Source: JBBECJ01 sp963763325 (lineage in GTDB: Bacteria; Chloroflexota; Chloroflexia; Thermomicrobiales; CFX8). From it: a DNA stretch of 64,000 nt. The first letter of the stretch is position 1, and every line of letters starts with the position of its first letter. Position numbers and translations under genes: made by a program. Below are positions 45,371-55,849 of the stretch, in pieces. The stretch spans positions 62,001-126,000 of the forward strand of contig CAVXOL010000022.1 of assembly GCA_963763325.1 (NCBI GenBank). The letters are read 5' to 3'. The notes under the pieces were generated by a model. That model was given only the letters and a program-made list of their open reading frames with translations. It was not told where the DNA came from and searched no databases.

Positions 45371-46222
45371 TTGCGCAACAATCTGCCAGGAGACGCCGAA
45401 CGGGTCGATGAAACGGAAGGCTCGTGGGCTGTCTTCCTGGAGTGTGTAGGAGGCGAAGAGGGCGCGGCCACGCAACTCGTTGAGAGTCTCGATTGGCGCG
45501 CTGATGCTGATGTAGGCAACGCGGGCTTCCATCAGGACGGCGGCGGCGCCGGCATTGATGAGGACGAGCGCGACCGGGCCGTTCTCCATCCGGATGATGT
45601 TTGGCTCGATGCCGGACGCGAACCGATCGTCCCAGTCGTAGTCGGCCGGTAAGAGCTGCCAGCGGTCGTCGTCGCGGCGGGCGCGATAGCTGACGCTCAT
45701 CCCGAAGAAGTCGCGGTAGAACGATTCCGCCTGGTACGGGTTGCGGACACGGACAGCGACGTGATCGACGGCTCCGAGCGTGACGTCGTTGACTGCCTCG
45801 GCGACCGCCAGACCGCTGGCGACCCGGCCACCAAAGGGAACATCCGTCACCTTCGCCCCACCTTCCATCATCCCGGCGTCCAGGTAGTGGACGTTCGGCA
45901 TCGTGTTCTCGTACCAGTATTGGTTGCCCTGGATCAGGCGCCGCAGTGCCTTCGGGTCGTGCTCGACCAGGGCAAAGCGACCGCCCTTGTATGCCTCGAG
46001 GTAGACATCGCCAGTGTCACCGGTTTCGGCCAGCCAAAGGTAGACGACATCGATCACATCCAGCGAATGGGCCGTCACGCTCAACTCGGCACGTGACCCC
46101 TCCGCACTGGTCGGGTTGGGACGACGCTCGATCAGAACCATCGCGTCGCGGGCCGTCCCGATCGCCGCGTTGGCGGATTCATGCAGCGCCTCGGGCACAT
46201 CGAGGACAAAGCGATAGGCCAT
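45368..46222 (-). CDS. VOC-superfamily (glyoxalase/dioxygenase-like) protein
   Basis: 284 residues, two-part. Residues ~150-280 form a VOC domain: TLGAVDHVAVRVRNPYQAES and FYRDFFGMSVSYRARR, RAFRFIDPFGVSWQI with metal-type His and Glu positions. The N-terminal ~140 residues (DVIDVVYLWLAETGDTGDVY) look like a degenerate partner half. VOC proteins include dioxygenases, fosfomycin-resistance enzymes and epimerases; nothing here fixes the reaction. Monocistronic by appearance. Confidence 0.8.
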   Translation of the reverse strand: MAYRFVLDVPEALHESANAAIGTARDAMVLIERRPNPTSAEGSRAELSVTAHSLDVIDVVYLWLAETGDTGDVYLEAYKGGRFALVEHDPKALRRLIQGNQYWYENTMPNVHYLDAGMMEGGAKVTDVPFGGRVASGLAVAEAVNDVTLGAVDHVAVRVRNPYQAESFYRDFFGMSVSYRARRDDDRWQLLPADYDWDDRFASGIEPNIIRMENGPVALVLINAGAAAVLMEARVAYISISAPIETLNELRGRALFASYTLQEDSPRAFRFIDPFGVSWQIVAQ

Positions 46223-46307
46223 CTGGGGTCAGCTCCTCAGCTCTCATCCACTCGGCCGAACGCGGCCCACCTGCCTGCCGCGACGGATCACCTGGGATTG
46301 TAGCATC

Positions 46308-46389
46308 GAGTGCTGAGTGCTGAGTGCCGAGGTGGACCGCATCGTCCCTTGTCATCCCGAGCGGAACGACGTTGCGTCGAGGGATCGCA
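46308..46389. repeat. Short repeats upstream of the esterase gene
   Basis: Three AGTGCTG-type units (GAGTGCTGAGTGCTGAGTGC at 46309-46328) are followed by GTCATCCCGAGCGGAACGAC and GAGGGATCGCAGCGG, a relative of the GTCATCC-GAGCG palindromic repeat in the YfhO-like gene. No gene overlaps it. Confidence 0.5.
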
Positions 46390-46486
46390 GCGGAGGGCGT
46401 GGCATCCTTTCACTCTACCGGTTCACCATCTGTCATCCTGGCGCGGCTCAGTTGGAGATTGCGTGCTCGACTGACTCGGAGGTCTG

Positions 46487-47371
46487 GTGACGGACATGTG
46501 TGCTGGACGGTTCAGTCGGAGGCAACTCATCAGGTTGGTAATGGGCGGTGCGCTCGTTCCATTGGTTGGTGCGTGTGGTGGTGACGGTGACAGGCAGGAT
46601 AGGTCTGATGGTCGTTCGGCTGGCTCGCCCGTGATGGAGGATGCTCCGTTCGTGTCGCCGGACGCCAGCGCTGTCGCGGCGGGCAGGCTGGTGACCCGGC
46701 CAGGCAGCGGGGTGCCATCCAGTGAGATCCAGAGGGGTTTGCAGACGTTGGGGCTCGACCGCGACGAGGACGCGATCCTGTACGTGCCGGAATCGTATCG
46801 CCACGAGCAGCCGGCTCCGCTGGTCGTCCTGTTTCACGGCGCTGGTGGGGATGCGCGTGCCGGCATCAGCCCGCTGCTGAACCATGCCGATATGGTCGGG
46901 GCACTGCTGGTTGCCATCAACTCTCGCGAGGGGACGTGGGACATCATCACGTCCGGCGGGTTCGGCGCGGATATCGCGTTGCTTGAACGGGCGCTCCAGG
47001 TGACGTTCTCCCGCTTCGCCGTCGATGCGAGTCGGATCGCCGCTGCCGGGTTTTCGGATGGCGCGTCCTACGCGTTGTCGGTGGGGCTGACGAACGGAGA
47101 TCTGTTCACGGCGATCATGGCGTTTTCACCGGGATTCCTCGCGCCAGGCGAGGTCGCAGGGCAACCCCGAATCTTCATCTCGCATGGCACGCAGGATGTC
47201 GTCTTGCCGATCGACCAGACGAGCCGGGAGATCGTTCCGCAGCTCCAGAGCGCGGGCTATGCGGTGGAGTACGTCGAGTTCGATGGACTCCATTCAGTGC
47301 CGGATGACATTGTTGAAGACGCGCTGGACTGGTGGCTCGACGGAGACCGCACGGTGACGCCAACGTCGTAG
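46487..47371 (+). CDS. Lipoprotein esterase, PHB-depolymerase/phospholipase-like
   Basis: 294 residues. N-terminal RFSRRQLIRLVMGGALVPLV with GAC: a twin-arginine-like start and lipobox Cys at ~29. The catalytic domain has VVLFHGAGGDARAG (oxyanion), AAGFSDGASYALSVGL (GxSxG), a late Asp in FISHGTQDVVLPI, and FDGLHSVPDDI with the catalytic His, so the triad is complete. It should be a membrane-anchored extracytoplasmic esterase of the poly(3-hydroxybutyrate) depolymerase/feruloyl-esterase type. Confidence 0.87.
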   Translation: MTDMCAGRFSRRQLIRLVMGGALVPLVGACGGDGDRQDRSDGRSAGSPVMEDAPFVSPDASAVAAGRLVTRPGSGVPSSEIQRGLQTLGLDRDEDAILYVPESYRHEQPAPLVVLFHGAGGDARAGISPLLNHADMVGALLVAINSREGTWDIITSGGFGADIALLERALQVTFSRFAVDASRIAAAGFSDGASYALSVGLTNGDLFTAIMAFSPGFLAPGEVAGQPRIFISHGTQDVVLPIDQTSREIVPQLQSAGYAVEYVEFDGLHSVPDDIVEDALDWWLDGDRTVTPTS

Positions 47372-47384
47372 GACTCAGAACTCA

Positions 47385-48501
47385 TTACGGATTCGGGACG
47401 CTCATTACCCCGGCGTCGGTCGTGACGAAGATGTCGGCGCCGTCGAGGGCGAACTGGATGTCGGTGACGACGGCGTCGAGCGCGATCTCGTCGTAGCGGA
47501 CCCAGGTCGCGCCGCCGTCCTGTGAGATGTAGAGGCCATGGCTGGTGCCGGCGTAGAGGCGCTGCTTGTCGGTGATCCCGATCCGGAGGACGTGGACGCC
47601 GATCGCGTCCTGGTCGGCCGTCGTCGCCCGGCCGGGCAGCGGGGCTGAGCTGGACGTGACTGATTCGAGCCCGAACCGACTCGATGACCAGGTCGCGCCG
47701 CCGTCGTCGGAGACGTGGACGGACTGGACGCCACCGACGACGATCCGGTCTTCGTGTGCGTCGAGCGCCGCGTGGCCGGGGATTTCCAGCAGCAGCTCAC
47801 CGAGCAGGGGCTTGGCCGGATCGGTGATGTCGACGGTTCGCAGCCGGCTGACTCCATCGCGCGAGGTGCCGAGGACGAGCAGTCGCTCGCCGGCGAAGGC
47901 GATATCGACCAGCGGGAAGTCATCCATGACGGCCAGCCGCATCCAGGTGTTGCCGGAGGTCGTCGAGATGGCCAGATAGCAGGACGAGCCGTAGAGGATT
48001 TCGGGGATGCTTGGGTCGATCGCCAGCGGGGAGATATTGCGGCCTTGTGGCTGGACGCGCCAGCTGTTGCCGCCATCGTGGCTGACCTCGAAGGGAGACC
48101 TCGTCCGAGATACCATCGACCGTGCACGAGGGATGGTCGCCGCGATAGATTCGGTCCGGGTCGGCCGGGTCGATCAGCAACTCGCGGCCGTCGTTCTCGG
48201 TCCGGGTCCGTTCCCAGCGCCCGCTCTGGCGGCGGTAGAGCGCGGTGGCGGTCAGCGCGTAGGTGGGGCCCTGAGCCGGATCGGGGATGAAGATCTGAAC
48301 GACCGGCTCGTTGTCGATAACGATGATCTCGCGCGATGGTGTCTGGGTCGTCGTTGGGCTGCCGGACGCCTCGGGGGAAGCGTCTTCGACGCTGAGCGAT
48401 TCGCAGCCGCCGGTCAGGACGGCGAGCAGGAGCAGCAACCCGGCCGACACGCGCTGCACGCGCGACCCCTGGCGCGGTCTGGAACTGGCGGGCAACGACA
48501 T
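47385..48501 (-). CDS. Lipoprotein with BNR/Asp-box repeats, one frameshift
   Basis: Starts MSLPASSRPRQGS and has lipobox LLLAVLTGGC near residue 30, then Ser/Thr-rich linker (EDASPEASGSPTTTQTPS). After a slip near 48100 it continues EVSHDGGNSWRVQ, HVSDDGGATWSSS and ISQDGGATWVRYDE: S-x-D-G-G-x-x-W Asp-boxes. Such seven-bladed propellers occur in photosystem assembly factors (Ycf48-like), sialidases and glycan-binding proteins. About 371 residues restored. No enzymatic motif. It is convergent with the esterase gene, leaving 13 bp between their stops. Confidence 0.83.
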
Positions 48502-48672
48502 CAACGCGATCCTTGGTCAGGGGAAACGGTGCATGCCGCGCATGATACGACGGCCTGACCTGAAAATGAACAGACGTTCTGGAACCGGCTGATGCCTGAT
48601 CCTCTTATCTTGTAAGACAATCTGCGGCGATCCGGTATGGCCGGCTTGAACATTTCTCGCGTGCCCTGAATC

Positions 48673-48760
48673 TCGCGTAGGGGCGATCGCCGCAGCGTCG
48701 CCCTGCTTGCCAATCGTGCGGTGAAGGGACGGCGACGCTGCGGCGATCGCCCCTACGCGA
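48673..48760. repeat. REPIN-like variant element
   Basis: TCGCGTAG/CTACGCGA arms enclose GGGGCGATCGCCGCAGCGTC and its exact reverse complement (48677-48703 and 48730-48756) around a 26-nt loop. It has the GTAG heads but a different core (GGCGATCGCC). Its right end runs into a GGAGG just before the peptidase reading frame. Shorter than the other REPINs (80 bp from GTAG to CTAC). Confidence 0.65.
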
Positions 48761-48837
48761 GGAGGATGTCGGTTTTGCACAGCGGCACGATCGGGTACGA
48801 TCGCGGGCAGGAGTTGGGGATCGCGAAGGGGATGGCC

Positions 48838-51312
48838 GTGCGGACACCGGAAGAGCGCTTCGGGTTTCAGATGGGGGCGGATCGGAAGCTGGTGCGCTGG
48901 GGGGCGATGCTGGACTACTTCCAGGAGCTCGCCGGGGCCAGCGACCGCGTGATGTTCGAGCAGCTTGGGACGGCGACCGAGGGGCAGCCGTTCGTGCTGC
49001 TGACGATCTCGTCGCCGGAGAACCTGCGGCGGCTCGACCGCTACCGCGAGATTCAGGCGCGGCTGGCCGATCCGCGCGGGCTGGACGACGGCGAGGCCGA
49101 GGCGCTGGCGGCCGAGGGGCGCTGCGTGATCCTGCGTGACCTGCTCGATCCACGCGACCGAGGTCGGGGCGCGTCCAGATGACGCCGGAGCTGGTCTACG
49201 AGCTGGCGACGCGCGACGACCCGGAGGTGCGGCGGATCCTCGACGAGGTGATCCTGCTGCTGGTGCCGTCGCTGAACCCGGACGGGATGGAACTGGTGGC
49301 CGACTGGTACGAGCAGACGCTCGGCTCGGCCGCCGAGGGGACGCCGCCGCCGACGCTCTACCATACCTATACCGGGCCACGATAACAACCGCGACTGGTT
49401 CATGTTCACCCAGGTCGAGACGCGGCTGGCGATCGAGAAGATCCACAACGTCTGGCATCCGCAGATCGTCTTCGACCAGCATCAGATGATGCACGGACGG
49501 CCCGCGCTACGTCCTGCCGCCCTTCATCGACCCGTACGACCCGAACGTCGATCCGATCCTCCAGCAGGAGGTCGCGCTGATGGGGCAGGCGATGGCGGCC
49601 GACCTGACGGCGGCGGGCAAGGCGGGCGTGGCGACCAACATCATCTTCGACGCCTACTCGCCGTCGCGCGCCTACCAGCACTACCACGGCGGGGTGCGCA
49701 TCCTCGTCGGAGGCGGCCAGCGTCCGGATCGCGACGCCGATCACGCTGACCGCGCGAGCAGTTGCGCGAGACGCGTGGCTTCGACCCGCGAGCGCCCAGC
49801 TGGAACCACCCGCTGCCGTGGGAGGGCGGCGAGTGGCGGTTGCGCGACATCGTCGAGTACAACCGGATCGCGACCTTCGCGGCGCTCAACAACGCCGCCG
49901 CCTACCGCGACCGCTGGGTGCGCAACTTCTGGCTGCGTCTCGAAGCACGCCGTCGAGACCGACAGCCCGCACGCCTTCGTCATCCCGGCCGGCCAGCGCG
50001 ACCCGGTCACGACGGCCGAGATGCTGGAGGTGCTGCAGACCGGCGGCGTCGAGATCCACGAGGCGATGGCGCCCTTCACGGCCGACAGCGTCGAGTTCCC
50101 GGCCGGCTCGCACGTCGTGACCGGTCGCCCAGCCGTATGGGCGCTTCGCCAAGACGCTGCTGGAGACGCAGCACTACCCCGATCTGCGCCTCTATCCCGG
50201 TGGCCCGCCGAAGCCGCCCTACGACATCACGGCCCACTCGCTGCCGCTGCAGATGGGCGTCGAGACGTTCCAGGTCGAGACGCCGTTCGACGCCGAGCTG
50301 CGGCGGGTCGAGCGAGTTGCGCCTGCCGGACGGCGCGCATCTCGGGGAACCGGCCCGATCCACGACGCTCGACCCACGCGATGCAACGCCAGCGCCCGGG
50401 CGGTCAACCTGCTGCTGGCGGCGGGCAGCGCGCGTCTCGCGGCTGGCGAGTGCCGATCAGGGGCTCGAGGCCGGGACGTTCCTCGTCGAGGGCGTCGCCC
50501 ATGACACGGTCGAACCGGATCGCGCGAGAGACGCATGTGACGGCGGTTGCAGCGCCGGGCAGGCTGGGCGCCGGGGCTGCGAGCGCTGCGCCAGCCACGC
50601 GTCGGCCTCTACCGCTCGCTACCGGCCAAACGGGATCGACGAGGGCTGGACGCGCTTCATCCTCGAACGCTACGACTTCCCGTTCACGACGCTGCGCAAC
50701 CGCGAGGTCCGCCAGGGCGACCTGACCGCCACTACGACGTGATCGTCCTGCCGCACCAGTCGCCGCGCGACATCCTGGACGGCAACCCCGCCCACGACTA
50801 CCCGGCCGAGTTCGCCGGCGGGCATCGGCGACCTCGGCGTCATCCAGCTGCGGCGCTTCGTCGAGGCGGGCGGGACGCTGATCGCGCTCGACGCCGCCTG
50901 CGATGTGGCGATCAAGCACCTCTACCTGCCGGTCACGAACGTGCTGGAGGGCGTCCGCAGCGACACCGTTCTACAACCCCGGCTCGCTGCTGCGGCTGCT
51001 GCTCGACCCGGAGCACCCGCTCGGCTGGGGCTACGAGCGCGAGGCGGCGGCGCTGTTCGTCAACTCGCCGGCCTTCGACGTCCCGAACGGCGGCAGCGGC
51101 GCCCAGGTCGTCGGCCGCTACCCGTTCTCGAACCAGCTCCTGGCCGGCTGGATGCTCGGCGGCGAGCTGATCCGCGGCCGGGCGGCGCTGGTCGAGTCCC
51201 GGTCGGCAAGGGCCGCGTGATCCTGTTCGGCTTCCGCCCCCAGTTCCGCGCCCAGGCGCGCGGGACGTATCGGCTGCTGTTCAACGCGCTGTACTACGCG
51301 GCGATGGAGTAG
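48838..51312 (+). pseudogene. M14-family zinc carboxypeptidase, more than ten frameshifts
   Basis: GTG at 48838 with AAGGGG upstream opens RTPEERFGFQMGADRKLVRW. In successive frames: SSPENLRRLDRYREIQARLA; CSIHATEVGA (HxxE zinc motif); PSLNPDGMELVADWYE; DNNRDWFMFTQVET; HPQIVFDQHQMMH (third zinc ligand); RAPSWNHPLPWEGGEWRLRD; VIPAGQRDPVTTAEML; VIVLPHQSPRDILDGNP; VGKGRVILFGFRPQFRAQ near the end. About 13 frame changes are needed, roughly one per 190 bp. The order is perfectly preserved and motifs are intact, arguing for consensus errors over decay. It would be a secreted or cytoplasmic metallopeptidase of ~820 residues. Confidence 0.85.
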
Positions 51313-52457
51313 CGAACGCAATCAATGGTTGAGCGGGTTAATGCAAGATGGTCGTGAAACGATGGGGCAATGTCGATTTGCATTGTCGATCGGGACGGAG
51401 ATGACTGTGCATGTTGAACTGAAATCAATTACATAGATGCGTCGTGGTGGGCTGGACGAATACGCCCGGGTACGACTCGACCGATTTTCCGTTAGCGCGG
51501 CGGCGTACACGACGTCGATGGCGAGAAGTCTTTTATGCCTTCGACGAAGGCTGGTCCAGTCGAGCACCGTCGTCGAGTACCGAGGATACCGATGGAAGGA
51601 CTATCGCGGACGCTGCATCCACGTGGGGCTCGTTGCTCCGCGACTGGTCCACGCAGGTCGAGAAGTGCGATGAATGGTGGCCAATCGTACGAAGCCGTGA
51701 TGCTGGATCTGCGTTGAACGGCTGGTTCGATGTCATGCGCTGGACTGAAGATTGAAACGAGCTATATCGAAGATCGAATGGCAGCCAAGCCTCACCGGTC
51801 GGGTGCCACTGCGATGCGACTGAATACGGAACACCAGACCGGAGCGCGGATACAGATTCACAGATCTGCGGACAACTCTGGGTACTGACCACCGACGGGA
51901 TGAGTCGCCAATTTACGTGTACACTGCTCAGTTTCTCGTCGAATACTGGCGACTCCAACGGGTGACGCGGGACGACCGGCATACTCCGACTGAAGTCCTG
52001 GACGGCTCGGAACGCACATCGTTCCCCGTCGCGCCGAGGAGGACACACTATCGAAAGGAATAGCTGGCTGGTCGAAGTGATAATCCAACGTCGGACCATC
52101 GGCTGATCGTGCCCTCGCGATGACCGACGTCGTGCTGGGAAGATCGTGCTCAGTTGGCTCCGGATCGGACGAGCTGGCGAACATTGGGCCGACCCATCCA
52201 GGCAGCCATCATCTACGTTGTCAGATTGACAAGCGGAATCAGCAGGCCGGGGATGCACTTTGACTGTGAGTAGTCGATCGCTCGATTTGCCGAACTCAAT
52301 CGTGCTCAATCGCTATGACACTCAGCATCCAGGGCTGGATTGCCATCGAGCGATGAGACGATCGCTTCAGCAACAAGGGCATCCTTGCCGCTGAAGCGAC
52401 CGCATCGTTACGACCTCGCCACCGATGAGCGAGGGGGATTGACGGCGTTCCGGTGTG
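51313..52457. other. Gene-poor region, 1.1 kb
   Basis: GC is visibly lower than in neighbouring genes. Apart from a weak 103-residue reading frame (51444-51755) I see no conserved protein, RNA, or repeat. A minus-strand open frame of 258 codons (52309-51533) is Ser/Arg-rich and looks like non-coding. Could be a degraded or horizontally acquired stretch. Confidence 0.5.
51444..51755 (+). CDS. Weak hypothetical reading frame
   Basis: 103 codons from GTG: WTNTPGYDSTDFPLARRRTR, EVFYAFDEGWSSRAPSSSTE, DAASTWGSLLRDWSTQVEKC and WWPIVRSRDAGSALNGWFDV. The acidic, Trp-rich composition is protein-like but I recognise no family and no RBS. Given the surrounding sequence it may be fortuitous. Confidence 0.3.
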   Translation: MVGWTNTPGYDSTDFPLARRRTRRRWREVFYAFDEGWSSRAPSSSTEDTDGRTIADAASTWGSLLRDWSTQVEKCDEWWPIVRSRDAGSALNGWFDVMRWTED

Positions 52458-53055
52458 CTAGTCATCCAACTCGACGACTGGCAGGCCGTGGATGCCGAGG
52501 GTGGTGGAGATCTCGCTGCCGTGGTGGATGTCGTGCTCGAGGATGCCCCAGATGACCGACTCGTACGAGACGGCGGGCCGGACGACTCCAGAGTCACGTG
52601 ACGCATCGAGCCACATCTGGGCGTATGGCTGGAGCGCGGGCTCGACCTTGCTCGCGTGGTGCTCACGTCCCGCCTGGTCCAGGGGCGGGATGGTCCGTTC
52701 GAGGTCGGCCGGGGTCAGGCGGGCGAGCGTTCCCTCGATCAGTTGCCAGGTCGTCTCCAGCCCGGCGACCAGTTCCGCCGCCGTGTGGCCCGGGTCGATG
52801 TCCGCTTCACAGACGTCCAGCGCCCAGAGGTCGTAGGGCGTCACGTCGTCGCTCCCCTGCGCCCATCCGCGCGTGGAACCACCAGGCGCGGTTGGCGACG
52901 ATATGGGTCATGTACATGCCGATGGTCCAGTGGCGCGGGGTTGCGCGCAGGGCAAGCTGCTCGACGGTGAGTGGCGCGATGGCCGCGACGAGGCGCTGCT
53001 GGTACCTCCCCCAACCCGCGTAGAAGGGGAGGAGCGAAAGCTGTTGGTCTGTCAT
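52458..53055 (-). CDS. DinB-like protein, one frameshift
   Basis: Starts MTDQQLSLLPFYAGWGRYQQ at 53055, QLALRATPRHWTIGMYMTHI, AWWFHARMG; after a slip near 52845 continues DVTPYDLWALDVCEADIDPG and SVIWGILEHDIHHGSEISTT. The late EHDIHHG and early HI provide the DinB metal histidines. About 198 residues. A second DinB protein is at 44824. Likely a stress or thiol-transferase-like metalloprotein. Confidence 0.82.
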
Positions 53056-53108
53056 GACAGGCACTCCTTGCTCGCTCCTGAGAGACGAGCCGTACGATCG
53101 GATCGACA

Positions 53109-53130
53109 CGCGAGGAACCGTTTCCTCGCG
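53109..53130. repeat. Perfect 9-bp stem upstream of the DinB gene
   Basis: CGCGAGGAA (53109-53117) and TTCCTCGCG (53122-53130) around CCGT, 54 bp upstream of the DinB start. It could be an operator or leader hairpin; nothing decides this. Confidence 0.4.
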
Positions 53131-53345
53131 CATGCCGGGCAGACAGCATCTGACGCGTGGTTCCCGACTGGGACGCACGTCATCACTGGAAGCACGCGTG
53201 GTGCTGTCCGCTTTCCTGTGTTGTTGGTGAATGCAGGGTGGGGCTAGCTAACCGGCATGGGTGTCGAAACCTCCCAGTACATGAGTGACGACGTCGCCAT
53301 TATGCCGCGAGAACTGATCCCGTCAAGGATGACTCGGCCAGCTGT

Positions 53346-53801
53346 CTAGCGGCTGTCTGCGATTGTCAGCATCATGAGCGTCTCGTTGTCTTTGACTTCG
53401 CCGGTGGCGCGGAATCCCAGGCTCTCGTAGAGTCCCCGCGCGACATCGTTGCCCTCGATGTAGCCGGTGAAGATCTCGTTGCAGCCGTGCCGTTCGACCA
53501 TCAGTGCGATCACTGCCTGCATGATGGCGCGCCCATAGCCACGGCCCTGGTAGCGTTCATCGACGATCAGGCTCTGTACCTTCCAGCGATCCCGCGACAG
53601 TTGATGCCCGTACATCACGAACCCGACCGGCTGGTCACCGTCATAGGCTGCCAGCGCCCAGAGTTGCGGTGCGTAGACGTAGGCCTCAGCCAGGGCGTAG
53701 ACAACGGGCGCGACGAATTTGTCCTGCCCTTCAGCGACACCGAGTCCAATGACGGGCTCGAAATTGTCATGCGTGATCTCGCGTAGCTCAATCGCAGGCA
53801 T
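53346..53801 (-). CDS. GNAT acetyltransferase, spermidine-acetyltransferase-like
   Basis: 151 residues from the ATG at 53801. IELREITHDNFEPVIGLGVA and EGQDKFVAPVVYALAEAYVY match the start of BltD/PaiA-like polyamine acetyltransferases. VQSLIVDERYQGRGYGRAIM is the acetyl-CoA loop, and ARGLYESLGFRATGEV motif B. The upstream 19 codons of the longer frame are not conserved. Lone minus-strand gene; the upstream 250 bp contain a relic of a threonine aldolase start. Confidence 0.87.
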   Translation of the reverse strand: MPAIELREITHDNFEPVIGLGVAEGQDKFVAPVVYALAEAYVYAPQLWALAAYDGDQPVGFVMYGHQLSRDRWKVQSLIVDERYQGRGYGRAIMQAVIALMVERHGCNEIFTGYIEGNDVARGLYESLGFRATGEVKDNETLMMLTIADSR

Positions 53802-53912
53802 CTTGTGGCTCCTAGCAGCAGGCGTCACTGGTTCGCATTCGTGCTTCGCGGTTCTCAACGAGTATCAGCTATTATCAGCCACGTGCCGTCCACAACAGAA
53901 GGGCCAGCCAGG

Positions 53913-53985
53913 ATGGCTTCGCGGATTGCGAGTTGGTCTTCGTAACGAGATGTTGACGACGCTGACTGACTCGATGTTCCTTCCC
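53913..53985 (+). pseudogene. Relic of a threonine-aldolase N-terminus
   Basis: ATG GCT TCG reads MASRIA and, with a one-base slip, VGLRNEMLTTLTDSM, aligning with MTSRIA VDLYSDTLTKPTEAM of the ltaE gene at 55850. The ~50 bp before the ATG are also nearly identical to the ltaE leader (TGCCGTCCACARCAGAAGGG). Beyond ~24 codons similarity ends. It marks a duplication or rearrangement. Confidence 0.6.
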
Positions 53986-54041
53986 GTTGAGGCGTCTCAG
54001 GCTCGTCACGTTTGGGAATGGCGTTCGGGGTCGAGGGGCGC

Positions 54042-54961
54042 GTGAGCGTACTCTTTCGGTCGTATCGCGACGCCGACGACCTCAGGCGAATGAAGGGCTG
54101 CCTCTCGGAGGCGGCGAGACGTAGCGTGCCGTCGCATGTGCTGCATCCTGGCGACCTGGACTGGCAGCTGTTTCATATGGCGGATCTTGCGCCGTCCGAT
54201 CTCGTCGGTCTGTGGGAACGGGAGGCGGGGACGCTCGTCGGGTTCGTGATCGTCTATCCGGGATTTGGTGGCTTCGACATCCAGGTCCATCCGGACTGGC
54301 GTGACGGCGAACGCGAGCGCGAGATGCTTGCCTGGGCCGAGGCGCGAATCGCGGAGATCGCGGACGGGGCTGGGAGGGAATCTCCCGGCTTCTTCACGCT
54401 CGTTGATGCGCGCGATGAGACACGGATCGATGTTCTGGAGGAGCGAGGGTACCGTCGCGGCGGGGCGTGGTATCGGCTGGCGCGCCGCCTCGATGCGACA
54501 TTGACCGTGCCGGAGGTTCCCGATGGATTCCAGATTCGCGGGCTGGCAGGCGAGGACGACGTGGTGGCGCGGGCGGCGGTGCTGGCTGCGGCCTTCGGCG
54601 CGGAGCCGGATGCGGAGCGACTACCGCCGGTTGATGCGGGCGCCGGGCTACGATCCCGACCTCGACCTCGTCGCCGTCGCGCCGGACGGGCGCTTCGCCG
54701 CCTTCGCGCTCGGTTGGCATGATGCGGCGAGCGGGATCGGCCAGTTCGAGCCGGTCGGTACCGCGCCGGAGTTTCGCGGGCTTGGACTCGGCGCGGCGCT
54801 GTTGAGCGAGGGCTGCCGGCGGCTGACGTGCGCGCGGGGCTTCGCAGGCAATCGTCATCGTTGACGGTGAGGAGGAGCCAGCGATGGCGCTCTACACATC
54901 GGTTGGGTTTGAGCCGGTCGCGACACTCCATGCCTACACGTGCCAGCCAACGGCCACGTAG
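54042..54961 (+). CDS. Tandem GNAT-domain protein, two frameshifts
   Basis: N-terminal GNAT half: GTLVGFVIVYPGFGGFDIQV and HPDWRDGEREREMLAWAEAR, residues ~1-150. After a slip near 54607 the second half reads YRRLMRAPGYDPDLDLVAVA and EPVGTAPEFRGLGLGAALLS, with the R/QxxGxG acetyl-CoA loop, then after another slip near 54845 AIVIVDGEEEPAMALYTSVG. About 305 residues: a double GNAT, like the mycothiol synthase/Eis-type architecture. GTG at 54042 is the most likely start. Substrate unknown. Confidence 0.8.
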
Positions 54962-55217
54962 AGCGAGTTGAAGATATCAATGCCAGCCACGCCTATTGGC
55001 AGCGGCCTCCTGCTTCGACTCCAGCCCCTGGATGCGGGTCCTGTCGTGTACCGCGCGGCGACGCAGTAATAGGCTGCACATCTACGACATTGTCGGAATC
55101 GGCGTTGCTCGCTGCACATAACAGGGCAAGATTCGACGAATTGTGAGTTGCAAGCTAACACAAATTCGCCCTTAAGATCGCTGTCTGGGAGGATGCCCAT
55201 GGAATCAAGGAAACACG

Positions 55218-55800
55218 ATGCGGAAAGTGAACGTAATCCGCAAAGAGAGGCCCGTCTGTTTTGTAGGATTCGACATGCCAAGGAATTCTGAGACACCGAC
55301 TGGATCCATCTACGTCCTCTACCGGCTGGGGGGTGAACACTTCGATCCGCCCCACATTGCTGACCTGATTGGCATCACACCAACAGAGATGCACCGGAAT
55401 GAACCGGATGGGCGGAACAAAGGGTACGGCTGGCTCGACATCGACGCATCGTTCGATGCAGGCGACTTGCGCAAGTTGCCCGCAGCTGATCAATGGCGCT
55501 ATCACGGAGTCCCTCAAACGCTTACAGCCGTCGTGGTCGATTCTGTGTGACCTCGGGACGCAGTACAACGCTGAACTGTGTGTCAGCGCCCACGTCAACG
55601 CTCGATACGTTCCCAATAACCCATATCTGCATGGCCCTACCTCAGATAACCCATCGCGGGAGTGGGGCGTCGAAGTGAACCTGCTTCCGTCAGTGATGCG
55701 GCCCATTCTTGATCTGAATGCCATGATCAGCGTTGCGGTGCACTGTCATCATTATCCTCATAACCCGTCACACCGTGAACCGACGGACGAATGCGAATAG
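55218..55800 (+). CDS. DUF4279 protein, one frameshift
   Basis: MRKVNVIRKERPVCFVGFDM start; SIYVLYRLGGEHFDPPHIAD LIGITPTEMHR is the first half of the DUF4279 signature (aspartate-rich strand, then the helix and P-T). A slip near 55495 gives LKRLQPSWSILCDLGTQYNA and later LDLNAMISVAVHC. About 193 residues. DUF4279 proteins are often immunity or small accessory proteins; no specific role. Codon use is less GC-biased than in the neighbours, suggesting acquisition. Confidence 0.65.
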
Positions 55801-55849
55801 TGGCTATTATCCGCTATGTGCCGTCCACAGCAGAAGGGGCCACGCCAGG

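Noticed and set aside
51533..52309. Minus-strand open frame of 258 codons
   Set aside because: Composition is Ser/Arg/Pro/Val-biased without domain-like segments, RBS or recognisable family; the region has lower GC, where long chance frames are still possible.
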